Notes under the pieces: generated by a model
The model's input: only the letters and a program-made list of their open reading frames with translations
Told to the model about the DNA's origin: nothing
The model's database searches: none
Shown: in pieces, positions 30,143 to 40,399 of the stretch
Layout of the letters: each line of letters begins with the position of its first letter
Position numbering within the stretch: the stretch's first letter is position 1
Made by a program: the position numbers and the translations under genes
Source: Schizochytrium sp. CCTCC M209059
Taxonomy: Eukaryota; Sar; Bigyra; Thraustochytrida; Thraustochytriidae
Direction of reading: 5' to 3'
Assembly: GCA_000818945.1 (NCBI GenBank)
Contig: KN805399.1
Coordinates: forward strand, 331,186 to 395,185
DNA: 64,000 nucleotides

Positions 30143-32929
30143 ATGCCACCTTCTGCGAGGCGCAGAGTCCCCGGGCGCAGAGTCCCCGGGCGCCCCCCTT
30201 TGGTACCTATTCACAAAAAAGTAAGACTTACGGGACCTGCATGCTGGGCGAGAAAAAAAGCATTCAGCGCACCGGAAGGCAGCGACATCCGAAAGCTTGC
30301 TATCCGCGAGGAAGACCTTAAATTCTCTCCGCTTATGCTGCGGGATGAGCTCACGGGCGTACGCCAGCGCGCCGCGGACACACATGACGTCACAGGTCTT
30401 TCCCAGGCAGACTCGGAGGCCACCGACCGCATTCCGGCAACGCCGCAGGACATGGGAACGCAGGCGTCTCCTGAATCACCAACGGAGAAGAAAGCAGCAG
30501 AGTCGGCTTCGTCTTGTAGCGAAGGAAAGACAGCCTCGACCTTGACATCTTCGCTCGAGCCAAAACCTTCTGCAGACGAAGAAGTGGTTTCGGGTGATGC
30601 AACGCCAACAATAACGCAGAAAACTACACCTAAGCCTTTGCAAGTGCAAGAACAAGAACAAGCGACGCCTGCGAATGTGCCCGAGTCAACTGCGCCCACG
30701 CAGGAGTCGCTTGTTGCAGGTGACACAGTCACGGTGCTCCCCTATAAACTAAACGGGTCCAAGGGGCGCGATGCGCTTCATGGCGCCGGCATCGTCAAGG
30801 GTGTCTCCGAGGACGGAACAACTGTAGATGTCAAATTTGTTCTCGGCGGCCGCAGTAAACGGGTTCCCCGAGACTTGGTCGTGAGCTTTGACGCTACGGG
30901 CGAAATGGCCCTTGTTGCTGAAGCCAAGCGCGCTTCTCTTGGACGTAATCACGTTCCGAGCGCTGATGGCAGTACAAGCTCTGCCATTGCCGAGCCCATT
31001 GAACCCAAGCCAAAAGAGGAAACCTCGCAGGGGGCGGCTTCAAGCACCCCTAACAGCAGTGCCTATGTGCGGCGTAGCTATCGCTGCAACGGCCTGCACC
31101 AGCTTCGTTCGGCCCGCGTGGTAAAACTACTCGACAGGCTCTGGGCCAGTGACCCGAACGACACCTCGCTCAAGGTGCTTCGCTTAAAGAATCACATTGA
31201 CGCGGACTCAAACAAACAGGTCATCATGGAAGTTCTCGACGCCCTGGAGCAGAACAGTGTCGTTCAGGCCTTGTACATTCAAAACATGGAAGAAGCGATG
31301 GATGATGAGACGCTTGGGCGACTCACAGAGGTACTTCGCACGAACTCACGGATTTGGGCGCTCAATGTAGGCGAAAACTATAGAGTTTCTCGCGAAGGGT
31401 GGGAGCAGTTCGCAGAAGACCTCGCGCACACGCATGTGACGCACCTTTACGCCGGAAGCGAAACGACCGTATATGGTGCTCTCAAGGTGCGCATGCGGAA
31501 CGTCATCAGAAGTAACCGAATCAAGCATCGTCTTCATAACAGCCCGGACAATGTGGAGGTGATTGCCCAGATTGGGCAAATGTGGTGGAATCCGCGTAAC
31601 GCCAAAGCTCTCCAGCCGCACTTGCCCTCCGAGGCGCAAAAAATCGCCCAAGTCAAGGTCAACCCGCTTGTTGGGCGCAAGGTTGTTGTATCCGTGGGCG
31701 ATGAACCTCAATCCCAACGGCGTCTTGGTCGAGTGGTCAAGTACAACGATCAACACAATGCGCATTTAGTCGCTTGGATACCAATCAAGGCGTCACCGCG
31801 GTCATCTGGCGAATGCAAGCCCGATATTCAGGAGGGCTCGTGGCTGAGCCTCGAGGACTTGGATGTTCTCGTTAGTGGGCCCATGGCGTGGGGCCGGCCC
31901 AAGGACATTATGACTGCAGACACAAGCGCAAGCGCAAGCGCAAGCGCAAGCACAAGCGCAAGTCCCAAGAAGCGCACCCACGAGGAAATCAAGGAGGATA
32001 CGCCGCCTGCTACGCCAACGAAAAAGGCGAAGCGGTCTAGCGAAGACCGCTCTCTCGGAGATGGCTGTCTGGACTTATGGTTCGCGCTTACATCGATTCC
32101 AGCGTGCAAGCCGTTCCTCACAGCCTCAAATCGACGGAAGCGCCAGCGCGACTACACTGGCCCGCGAGACCTCATGACAATTCGTGTAATGGCGCGAGGT
32201 CTCGAGTACCCTACCATGTCTGACTTTGCGGACGATATTCGCACGTTTTTCCAGCATGAGATTGACGCGGGGGACGCGAGTGATGTCAAACTCACAGGGT
32301 TTTTCGCGAGCATGTCTGTGGCGCAGCTGGCCAAGGAGCTGATGGACTCGTTCGAGCGGGAGCTGGTACCAGCCCTGGAGAAATATGGCCATTTGACGCA
32401 AACGCATCGGCCATCCACGGCCAAGAAACAGCTCAATTTCCGGTCTCAAGAAACTCCTGTCGTAGCGACGCCATTACCGCAGGTGCAAGCACGAGTGCAG
32501 AGCAAGGAAACGGAAGAGAAGCAGTCCGCAAATGAAAACAATCAGTCTGCTGCCGGAATTGAAGACGACCAGCCTCTTGCTGCATCTGAAAACGATCGGC
32601 ATGCTGAAAATGAGAACATTCAGTCTCTTGCTGCAAGGGAACCTCTTGGTAAGACACCCACGACTCCTGCAGGGCCCCCGAACCCATCCAAGAAATATGA
32701 ACCCATCCAGATCTTTTGGCCAATCGGCCAAAAGACGCAGAGTAAGGGTGGCAAGATCATGTGCCTTTTCCTCTCGGATAACGAAAATAACATCGTGTCT
32801 GTCCCGCGACGAACAGTCAAGCCGTGGGCGGCGATGAAGGCACCTGCATATGTTTCCAAAGATGTTATGGAGTTTGCTGAGAGCGAGGAGTGCCTCTATT
32901 GCTATGCAAATAATATGCTGTGCACCTAG
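30143..32929 (+). CDS. Putative chromatin-associated protein: Tudor-like, leucine-rich-repeat-like and bromodomain-like regions
   Basis: 928 aa from the ATG at 30143. A 15-bp tandem repeat encodes RRVPG twice at the start. Residues about 192-250 (AGDTVTVLP, GIVKGVSEDGTTVDVKFVLGG, VPRDLVVSF) look like a Tudor/Agenet barrel. Residues about 310-450 have leucine-rich-repeat spacing (LKVLRLKNHIDADSN, VVQALYIQNM, RIWALNVGENYRV). A second barrel-like stretch lies at about 507-575 (LVGRKVVVSV, RLGRVVKYND, LVAWIP). A (SA)n run precedes KKRTHEE and TKKAKR, a probable bipartite nuclear signal near 612-633. Residues about 640-755 (PRDLMTIRVMARGLEYPTMS, DFADDIRTFFQHEI) resemble the ZA/B helices of a bromodomain, though the acetyl-lysine Asn is not clear. 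The C-terminus ends with a FWPIGQ and CLYCYANNMLC patch. Domain calls are by eye; the role as a chromatin reader is inference. Confidence 0.7.
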   Translation: MPPSARRRVPGRRVPGRPPLVPIHKKVRLTGPACWARKKAFSAPEGSDIRKLAIREEDLKFSPLMLRDELTGVRQRAADTHDVTGLSQADSEATDRIPATPQDMGTQASPESPTEKKAAESASSCSEGKTASTLTSSLEPKPSADEEVVSGDATPTITQKTTPKPLQVQEQEQATPANVPESTAPTQESLVAGDTVTVLPYKLNGSKGRDALHGAGIVKGVSEDGTTVDVKFVLGGRSKRVPRDLVVSFDATGEMALVAEAKRASLGRNHVPSADGSTSSAIAEPIEPKPKEETSQGAASSTPNSSAYVRRSYRCNGLHQLRSARVVKLLDRLWASDPNDTSLKVLRLKNHIDADSNKQVIMEVLDALEQNSVVQALYIQNMEEAMDDETLGRLTEVLRTNSRIWALNVGENYRVSREGWEQFAEDLAHTHVTHLYAGSETTVYGALKVRMRNVIRSNRIKHRLHNSPDNVEVIAQIGQMWWNPRNAKALQPHLPSEAQKIAQVKVNPLVGRKVVVSVGDEPQSQRRLGRVVKYNDQHNAHLVAWIPIKASPRSSGECKPDIQEGSWLSLEDLDVLVSGPMAWGRPKDIMTADTSASASASASTSASPKKRTHEEIKEDTPPATPTKKAKRSSEDRSLGDGCLDLWFALTSIPACKPFLTASNRRKRQRDYTGPRDLMTIRVMARGLEYPTMSDFADDIRTFFQHEIDAGDASDVKLTGFFASMSVAQLAKELMDSFERELVPALEKYGHLTQTHRPSTAKKQLNFRSQETPVVATPLPQVQARVQSKETEEKQSANENNQSAAGIEDDQPLAASENDRHAENENIQSLAAREPLGKTPTTPAGPPNPSKKYEPIQIFWPIGQKTQSKGGKIMCLFLSDNENNIVSVPRRTVKPWAAMKAPAYVSKDVMEFAESEECLYCYANNMLCT

Positions 32930-33532
32930 GCATGCACGCACACACGATGTCCCCCAGCTGTAGCTATTGTTGGAGTGGCCTTAGCATTGGAGTGAGCTCG
33001 TTCTATGTTTGCTGTTATTTTGAAATGAAAAGAAGAAGGTTTATCAAGTCATGCCATCATTGGGATAAGGATTAAATTTATTGTGTCAATACCTACGCCT
33101 GTCAGCCCGCAGGATTTGAGTCCATTCCGGTTTTCTGACAAGACATTGTTTTTGGATTTGCTAGCAATAGAATCGTTTGCTTTTTGTAATGGTTCCAAAA
33201 CAAGGTATACGAAGTGACGGGCTTGTGACAAGTCATCTGAACCTTGATCACCGATACGTGATACGCGATACGCGTTCCCAGGACTACAAGACAAGCATCC
33301 TGTGCACAAAGACGTCAAAGCGATGAAGCAGTAGCACGTCATCTGTGGTGTAGGAATACACTCTCAATGTCGGGAAGGACAAACGAACCTTGCACCCTTG
33401 CACAGAGGCATAATGCAGAGACCGTTTCGATTCGATGGGAAGCGAAAGAAAACAAAAGAAGCAGCGAATGGAACAGAGGTAGGTTGGAGTATCTATGGTG
33501 GTGCAGGAAAAAAAATGCTCAGCGGGTCTCGT
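32930..33532. other. Convergent 3' intergenic region
   Basis: 603 bp between the putative chromatin gene and PDHB. A/T-richer, with an ACGCGATACGCG-type short repeat near 33255-33275. No coding signal or RNA gene recognised. Confidence 0.55.
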
Positions 33533-34768
33533 CTACATCTTGCGCTCGGTGATGCGCTTGGCGGTGCGGATGATGTCCTCGGTGCCGGGCAGCGAAAGCT
33601 TCTCGAGGTTCGTGGCGTAGGCCATGGGGACGTCGGCACCGGTGACGCGGATGGCGGGGGCGTCGAGGTAGTCAAAGGCCTCGGACTCGAAGACGGTGGA
33701 GAGGATCTCAGAGCCGATGCCGTGCTGGGGCCAGCCCTCCTCGACAGTCATGAGGCGGTTGGTCTTGATGACGGACTTGATGATGGTCTCCTTGTCGAGG
33801 GGGCGGATGCAGCGAAGGTTGATGACCTCGGCCTTGACGCCGTCCTTGGCGAGCTCGTCGGCGGCCTCGAGAGCGAACTTGACGCTGCGAGACATGGTGA
33901 CAATGGTCAGGTCGGTGCCCTCGCGCTCGATCTTGGCCTTGCCAAAGGGAACAGTAAAGTCGCTGCTCATGGCCTCCTCGCTCATCTCGAACTCCGTGCC
34001 GTACATGAGCTCGTGCTCGAGAACAACGACCGGGTTAGGGTCGCGGATGGCGGCCTTGAGCATGCCCTTGGCGTCCTCGGCGCTGTAAGGCATGAAGACC
34101 TTGAGGCCCGGGACGGAGCCATACCAGGCGCCAAAGCACTGCGAGTGCTGGGCGCCGACACCAGCGGCGGCGCCGTTGGGGCCGCGGAAGACAATTGGGA
34201 CGTTGCAGGTACCCGCGGTCATGTACAGCTGTTTGGCGGCCGAGTTGATGATCTGATCAATGGCCTGCATGGCAAAGTTGAAGGTCATGAACTCGACGAC
34301 GGGGCGCAGGCCCTTGTATGCGGAACCGACGGCGAGACCGGTGAAGCCCATCTCCGTAATGGGGGTATCGATGATGCGGCCCTCAAACTGTGATTAGCGT
34401 CAAGAACGTCGCAATGTGCGGAGATGACGGTGTCTCTGTTAGTTTTTCATGTTGCGCGAACTTCGAGGATCGCTTGGGTGCCATGACATCTGCGTGGAGA
34501 AAGCTCCGCCGCGGAAACTTTCCTCTTCCAAGGGAGAAGCTTGACTTACCTTCTTGCCGAGTCCCTTGGTGACCTTGTAGGCACCATCGTACTTGTCGAC
34601 CTCCTCGCCCATGACGTAGACGTCCTTGTCGCGCTCCATCTCCTCGAGGAGAGCAGTGTTAAGCGCCTCGCGCACGGACATCTTGGTGCTCATGGCGCGC
34701 GTGGCGACGCCATTCTGGGCACGCGCGGCGGCGCCGCACGCGCGGAGCGTGGTCTTGGTCGCGAACAT
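33533..34768 (-). CDS. PDHB: Pyruvate dehydrogenase E1 component subunit beta, mitochondrial (two exons)
   Basis: Exon 1 is 34768-34550 (73 codons) and exon 2 is 34387-33533 (284 codons plus stop), giving 357 aa, the usual E1-beta length. Residues 1-29 (MFATKTTLRACGAAARAQNG) form a mitochondrial presequence. The mature start MSVREALNTALLEEMERD and GEEVDKYDGAYKVTKGL are diagnostic. Exon 2 continues with GRIIDTPITEMGFTGLAVG, RPVVEFMTFNFAMQAIDQII, HSQCFGAWYGSVPGLKV, VEEGWPQHGIGSEI and the terminal TGADVPMAYATNLEKLSLP. E1 beta with E1 alpha binds thiamine diphosphate and decarboxylates pyruvate inside the mitochondrial pyruvate dehydrogenase complex. The splice joins GKK to FEGR in phase 0. The upstream region carries the strongest cluster of the inverted-repeat element. 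Confidence 0.95.
34388..34549 (-). other. Intron of PDHB (162 bp, GT-AG)
   Basis: Minus-strand donor GTAAGT at 34549-34544 and acceptor CACAG ending at 34388. Phase 0. Removing it restores the conserved E1-beta sequence across GKK/FEGR. Confidence 0.92.
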
Positions 34769-35528
34769 CCTCCTGTTTTGCACCTGCTGCTGCTGCTGCT
34801 ACTGCGCTGTATTTGTTTGTGATACGCGTCTGTTTTGTCAGTCTCTCACCGTCGTGTTCTCTCTCTCTCTCTCTATCTCTTGCTCGCTCTCTCGCTCGAA
34901 GCAAGGCAGCGCATGGCGAGATGAGGCCAGACCAGGGAGCCACGGCAAGAAGCGTGGCGAGCGACGTCGCCACTTGCTCGCTGGCTCGCTGGCTCGCTCG
35001 CTCGCTCGGCCACCCAAAGATAGCATAGCAAGCATGACACGCTCCCGGCATCTCAGCTGTCCATGATCGCAGACCTGCGTGCGTGCGTGCGTGGGTGCCT
35101 GCCTGCCCTCGCCTCGCTGCGCGTGAGCGCGCGATCAATCGATCGAGCGCGCCTGCCTGCGCGGCTCTCTCCGTGCGCAAACGTACGGCTGCTGCTGCTG
35201 CTCCTGCTGTGCTGTTGCTGCTCCGAAGCTGGTCGCGCGATGAAGGATTGACAGCCGTCGGGTCGTTCGGGCGCGATTCCTTTCTTTGTCTCCTCTCCTC
35301 TCCTCTCCTCTTCTTTTCTTTTCTTTTTTCTTTTCTTTTCTTTCCCCTTCTTCTCTCTGTCCCTCTTCTTCTACGGCCTTGCGCTTTCGCTTTTCTTTTT
35401 TCTTTCCTTTCTTTTTTTCTCTTTTTTTTTCTTCTTCTTTTCCCTTCCCTTCCTTTCTTTCTTTCCTTTCCTTTTCTTTTTTGTGACGACCGCGCCGCGG
35501 GCGCAAGTGCACGAGAGACCGGAGCCAC

Positions 35529-35551
35529 ACTTGCGCCGCCGCCGCGCAAGT
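35529..35551. promoter_or_regulatory. Inverted-repeat element, copy 3, within a four-half-site array
   Basis: ACTTGC 35529-35534 and GCAAGT 35546-35551, spacer 11. Additional half-sites: GCAAGT at 35503-35508 and ACTTGC at 35571-35576, so four half-sites alternate in orientation at start-to-start distances of 26, 17 and 25 bp. The right arm is followed by N2-GGTAT. The array is about 760 bp upstream of the PDHB start codon. Confidence 0.55.
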
Positions 35552-35637
35552 CAGGTATAGCCACAGCCGCACTTGCGAAGCCCCTCTCCTCGCTAGCTGG
35601 CCAGCCCCGGCAGAAGAGGTGGCTCTCCCTCTCTTCT

Positions 35638-35674
<37 letters not shown>

Positions 35675-35675
35675 G
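35638..35675 (+). repeat. (CCG)n trinucleotide repeat next to the gap
   Basis: About twelve CCG/GCC units directly before the run of N, a likely reason for the assembly break. Confidence 0.85.
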
Positions 35676-35694
35676 CTCGGCCCCGGCAGGACGC

Positions 35695-35826
35695 NNNNNN
35701 NNNNNNNNNNNNNNNNNNNNNNNNNNNNNNNNNNNNNNNNNNNNNNNNNNNNNNNNNNNNNNNNNNNNNNNNNNNNNNNNNNNNNNNNNNNNNNNNNNNN
35801 NNNNNNNNNNNNNNNNNNNNNNNNNN
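35695..35826. other. Assembly gap (132 N)
   Basis: Unresolved bases following a (CCG)n tract. Any frame crossing it is not interpretable. Confidence 1.
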
Positions 35827-36290
35827 TTCGAATCGATTCAAATCGCGCGGCGCCGACGGGCGGGCGGGAGGGAGGCCGGCCGCAGAGAACGGCCAGGCGA
35901 GGTGGCGGGGTAGATACGGTAGACAAATCGGGGTCGGGAGACCGGCGGCGAGCGCGGACCTCGCTGCGCAGTCCAACCGCCGCGACGCTGCCTTGCGTGC
36001 GTGCGTGCGTGCGTGCGAGCGAGCGAGCATGCTCGGTGGCTTGCGTTGACGTGTGCTGGCTTGCTGCTAGCTGGCTAGCTAGCTATCGATTGATTGATCG
36101 ATCGATGATTCATTTTTTCATTCGTTTATTCGTGGATTCAAATCGTTCTCTCGCGAGCGCGTTCTTGCGTGCCCTCGTCGCCCTCGGCGGCCTTTTGGAT
36201 GCTCTCCTTCTCGCCTTCCTTCCTTCCTTCCTTCCTTCCTCCCTCCCTCTCCGAGTGGCAGCCGCGGGGCCCTTCTTCCCTTCCCTCGGC

Positions 36291-36324
<34 letters not shown>

Positions 36325-37456
36325 CGCTGGCAGGTGCAGCGCAACTGCACCACAATTTGCAAAGCGCGGCGCACATCCAGCCCCTCCCGGCGCCGCCCTC
36401 GACGTCGTCGCTGCCTTGCGTCGACGCCGCGGCCGTCAGCATCGCGTATATGCAGACTCGGACGCGTGCGCGCATGTGCGGCTGCCGGGTCGGCGCGACG
36501 ACGAGGAGATAGAGGCGGGGGAGGCCTCAAGGGCGCCGGACGGAGCGGCCCCGCCGGAGCGACGACTTGAGAGCACGGCATGGCGAGGGCGCAAATGCTG
36601 CCTGGGCCTGCTTTTTGGCCTCGTCCGCCTTGCGAGGTCATGGCGGCACCTACGTCTGTGACTCTTTCTACCTACTTTCACGCCATGTGCGGGAGAGATG
36701 AACTGCGATCCCGCTGCTCGACCTGCGGCAGTGGTCGTGGCGCGCGACTTCGAAGGATGAGACTTGCGCGCTGCCGCTTGGACCGACAGCCTCCCTCCCT
36801 CCCTCCCTCCCTCCCTGGAGGTTCAAGTTGTTGCGAACGACGACACCTCCGACTGGAGCGGCACAGCCACACAGGCAGACAAACAGACAGACAGCCGCTG
36901 GGCTGGCCGCTGCCGCCGTGCCACAAATCCCGCGACGCCTCGAGGACCGGCTGCGGCCCGAGCCGAGCTGCAAGTAAGCAAGCATCAGCAGGCATTGGCG
37001 CGGCGGTGGGCAGCTGCAGTGCCGTGATGATGATAAATAAGTGCGCCCGTGAGAATAGATAAAAGAGGTCTGGCCCCGATGACGCTGGCATTGTGGCCCG
37101 CCCACCCACCGATGATGACGCTGAGCTGGAGGTGGCGAGGCCCAAAGCTGACCCTGGCGGGCAGCGGACCTCGGCAGCTAGCTGGCAGTGGTAGTGAGAG
37201 TGGCGTGGTGGAGCTCACTTGCAGCTGCAGCTGGGACTTTGACTGCGCATGCGCAAGCGGGTGCGAGAGGCGCCAAGGCTCGTTCGAGGTGGAGCAGCAA
37301 AGAAAAGAGCAAAAAAAAAAAATACTTGTGTGTGTGTGCGTGTCGCTGGTTTGGATGATGCATCTTAAAGGGATACGGTGCGTGCAAATGTGCGTGGAAA
37401 GGATGCATCGGTAAGTTTACAAGTCCTCCAGGTTTCCAATCTCAAAAGGGGATCCT

Positions 37457-39763
37457 TTATAATTCGAGAATCTCGTCCGGGTAAGAGCTTCGGGCCTTGT
37501 CGAGATCCGCGCTCCGCGCCTTGACCGCGTCGTCGCCGAGATCCACGAAAGATCGACTTGGAAAAGCAAACTCGAGCGGGAAGCTGCCCAACGTTCCCAG
37601 AAAGCGATTCTTCTTGACATCCAAAGACTTCATGCCCTCCTTGTCCTTTTGCAAAATCCACACATTGTCAGCCTCCTGCGTGGCCTTGCCCGTGCCCGAG
37701 AAAGACTGCAACGAAAGCATGTCGCCCTCCTTTTCCTTGCGCGGGTGAATCACCACCGTCACATGGCATCTCTTTTGCGTCGCAATCTGCCGAAAGTGAC
37801 CAATCGCGCTGTCCATTGACTCGAAGCGGTCCCACGATGTCATGGGCGCGTTCGCAAGCCCACCGCCACCGCTCACCATAAATTGCAGGTTGTCAATAAT
37901 CACGTGCTGCATACCAGCTTCCGTAACACTGTATGCTACGCTGTCCAAAACATCGACGACGTCCGTCGCGCCAAAGAACTTGAGGGCATACAGAGGCAGC
38001 GTTGCAAACTGATCCAATCTGCTCAGGACCTCTTCATCGCTCAGAAACGAAGTCTCCGGACGCAAGATCGCACGGCTCTTCTCAGGCAGACTGCCTGCAT
38101 ACTGGCGGAGCATGTTGCTTAAAAGAGCCTCCCGTTTGATCTCGAATGAGCCCCATAGCGTCTTGACGCCCTTTTGCGCAAGGTGCAGACTCAGCTGAGA
38201 TAAGAGCGTCGTTTTGCCCGACCCTGTCGGACCCGTTAAAATTGTCAACTCCCCCGGCCGGAAACCTCCGACCAGAGAAGTCAAACTTGGAAAGCCGTCA
38301 AATGACTCTCCCAGAGGTTCCGGGTGCAACATATAGTTCCGAATCAACTCCTTCATGTCCTGGACGCTGTCAAAAGGTTCCTCAAAGGCAGGCTTGGCGT
38401 TTCGAATGCAGGCCTCCACATCACCCCCGTTCATCAGCACGTCGTTGGCATCTTTATTTCCTTGCCCAATCTGGCCGACGAAGCGCACCGTGTCCATGCC
38501 AAAGTGTTGCGCCAGCTTATCCCGAGCAGCGAGGCCCACCTCGTCATTGTCCAACCAAAGGTACACCGTTTTAAATCGCGCCTTTATTTTGTCCACGAGC
38601 TCGCCCGTCAAGCCCGCGGATGCTCCTCCTGGAAGAGAAACGACCGCTCGCTTTGTTGCCTCGTACACAGCGAGAGCGTCCATCTCGCCCTCGGTAATAA
38701 CAATTTCTGTCTCCGAGGGCTTGACAAGATGCCAACCAAAAAGGCCCGAAAGATCGACCCCAGGCACGCTCTGAGTAAATTTCTTCTCCTTCAGACCGCG
38801 GAGCTTGATCCTCTGCACCACATATCGCCCGTCTAAAAGACGCGGGTCGCCCTGAGGTAGTGCCGATTGCAACTTCTCGCGTACCTCCTCGGGCCCAAAC
38901 GCACCTGGCTGAGATACTTTGGGGAATGCGACGCAGTTTCGCAGCACACCAACATAGAATGCTTTCGCAGTCTCCATGCTAATCCCGCGCTGAAGCATGA
39001 ATTTCTTGAACTCATCGTGATGTGGCTTTCCAGGCTGCACAGCCTCGAGGGCCATCCTTATCTGGTTTGTTTCGTGCAAGCTTGCATCGACATAAACTCT
39101 TGTCTCGTCCTTTTTCAAGTCCTTTCTTGCGATGAGTTTTGGCTCAGCTGCATGTGCTCGACTGGCCCCGTGGCTTGCGCGAAACTCCGCACTTGTCTCG
39201 TTTGCGTTTGTTGGCTTGGGCAAATCGTGCCCATGTTTATAGGTTGCTCGCTTCTTTTTGTTTTCCAAACTGTCGAAATTTTGCGACAAGGGCTCCGGCT
39301 TGCCCGTCATCAGATGCGAGATTTGAAAATTGGGACGCTTCGGTTGCCTCAGGTTTTTGACATCTTCGGGGTCCTCACTTGACCGATGAGTCAAAGTAGA
39401 CTTTCTCGTGACTCCCGAAGCTCGTGATATTGCCGATGATTTGGCTTTGGTTTTACGATCCTTGCGTTTTCTTCGAGCTGACAATTTTTCGGATTGTTTG
39501 CAATTCGTCTCGCCTGAAATAAAAGCACACTCTCTGCTGTCGTCGTTGCTCGACACGGCGAGGCCACGATTCTGTATTGGGCCGCTCAAGAGCTGCCATG
39601 GTAGCTCTGGAAAAGCGAATACGCGCGCCTGTTCTCGTAACACCGTCGATGACAAAACAACATCAGCTGTTGATCGCCCGCGTGGCCTCAAAAAGCCTGC
39701 GCCAGTGGAGCTGGTGATGGTGGTGGTTAGAATCCGTCTCGCGGCTCCCGTTCGGACGATCAT
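37457..39763 (-). CDS. TWNK: Twinkle-type mitochondrial replicative helicase (T7 gp4-like)
   Basis: 768 aa from the first ATG at 39763; the frame runs upstream only to a TTG. The leader MIVRTGAARRILTTTITSS is a good mitochondrial presequence. Residues about 30-230 are basic and low-complexity. The primase-like part starts near 255 (HHDEFKKFMLQRGISMETAK). The Toprim fold shows ITEGEMDALAVYEA at about 353, SLPGGASAG, and WLDNDEVG with its Asp pair. The RecA/DnaB helicase domain has the Walker A GPTGSGKTTL at about 509, FEIKREALLSNML, the Walker B HVIIDNLQFM near 618-628, VVIHPRKE and FSGTGKATQEADNVWIL. By family it forms a ring that unwinds mitochondrial DNA with the mitochondrial polymerase. 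No CxxC zinc-binding primase module is visible, so primase activity is doubtful. Single exon. Confidence 0.93.
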   Translation of the reverse strand: MIVRTGAARRILTTTITSSTGAGFLRPRGRSTADVVLSSTVLREQARVFAFPELPWQLLSGPIQNRGLAVSSNDDSRECAFISGETNCKQSEKLSARRKRKDRKTKAKSSAISRASGVTRKSTLTHRSSEDPEDVKNLRQPKRPNFQISHLMTGKPEPLSQNFDSLENKKKRATYKHGHDLPKPTNANETSAEFRASHGASRAHAAEPKLIARKDLKKDETRVYVDASLHETNQIRMALEAVQPGKPHHDEFKKFMLQRGISMETAKAFYVGVLRNCVAFPKVSQPGAFGPEEVREKLQSALPQGDPRLLDGRYVVQRIKLRGLKEKKFTQSVPGVDLSGLFGWHLVKPSETEIVITEGEMDALAVYEATKRAVVSLPGGASAGLTGELVDKIKARFKTVYLWLDNDEVGLAARDKLAQHFGMDTVRFVGQIGQGNKDANDVLMNGGDVEACIRNAKPAFEEPFDSVQDMKELIRNYMLHPEPLGESFDGFPSLTSLVGGFRPGELTILTGPTGSGKTTLLSQLSLHLAQKGVKTLWGSFEIKREALLSNMLRQYAGSLPEKSRAILRPETSFLSDEEVLSRLDQFATLPLYALKFFGATDVVDVLDSVAYSVTEAGMQHVIIDNLQFMVSGGGGLANAPMTSWDRFESMDSAIGHFRQIATQKRCHVTVVIHPRKEKEGDMLSLQSFSGTGKATQEADNVWILQKDKEGMKSLDVKKNRFLGTLGSFPLEFAFPSRSFVDLGDDAVKARSADLDKARSSYPDEILEL

Positions 39764-40399
39764 TTGTCGTGCGCAGCGTCCTTGCAGCAAGCGAGAGGGC
39801 ACGCGTAGTCCCAACGCGGCGCGCCCTGCGCCGCGGGACGCCGCTCTTCTCCTTCGTCGACTTGCCCCTCGCGTGCGCGCGCCGCGATCCGCTGGCGGTT
39901 AGGCGGCCAGCAGATGCTGGAGATTTCCACGATGGCCACGGTTGGGTCGGGATAGCCAGCCAGTCAGCCAGCCCACCCCAGGACAGGCCAGGCCGGACCA
40001 GCCTTCTCCGCTCGCTTCGTCACTGCGCGCGTCTACGGCCACGACGACTCCGCGCCGACTTGCCCCGTCTGCGCGTGCTCCGCCGCCTGTCTCGGGGCGC
40101 AGGCACGAACTTTGTGTTAATGCATGGAAAATCTCTCTCATCCATTGGGCCAGATTTCCGTCTCGCTCGAGGGAAAAAAAAATAAAAAAATATAAAAGGG
40201 ACACGGCGCCGTTTGCGTCTCGAGCGTATGATACTGTAGAATTTACTGGTAATGTCCTTTGGGATCATCGTAGAGAGAAGACGCATCTTGTCACAGCGTC
40301 GCTTATGTAGCCGCGAATCAAAGCCTGCGCTGGATGAGCACAGGCCTTGAGTGCGCGAAGCAAAAGCAATGTCAATGTATACATGCATTTTTCCATGCA
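39764..40399. other. Upstream region of Twinkle
   Basis: About 640 bp. G+C-rich near the Twinkle start, then A-rich with TATAAAAGGG at 40191-40200 on the plus strand, which could be a TATA box for the decayed plus-strand gene that follows. Nothing coding. Confidence 0.4.

Larger units (their letters stand above)
34769..37456. other. Repeat-rich region upstream of PDHB and downstream of Twinkle, with an assembly gap
   Basis: 2.7 kb. Contains (CT)n at about 34858-34875, (GCTC)n near 34978-35010, a long pyrimidine tract at about 35284-35485 and the inverted-repeat array at 35503-35576. (CCG)n at about 35638-35675 runs into the gap. Beyond the gap are (GTGC)n near 35995-36020, (TTCC)n at about 36220-36245, (GCA)n at about 36293-36322 and (CCCT)n at about 36793-36818. 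Long open frames here come from G+C-rich repeats and none is convincing. Confidence 0.6.

Noticed and set aside
35083..36512. Open frames spanning the 132-N gap
   Set aside because: They depend on undefined bases and on (CCG)n or pyrimidine repeats.
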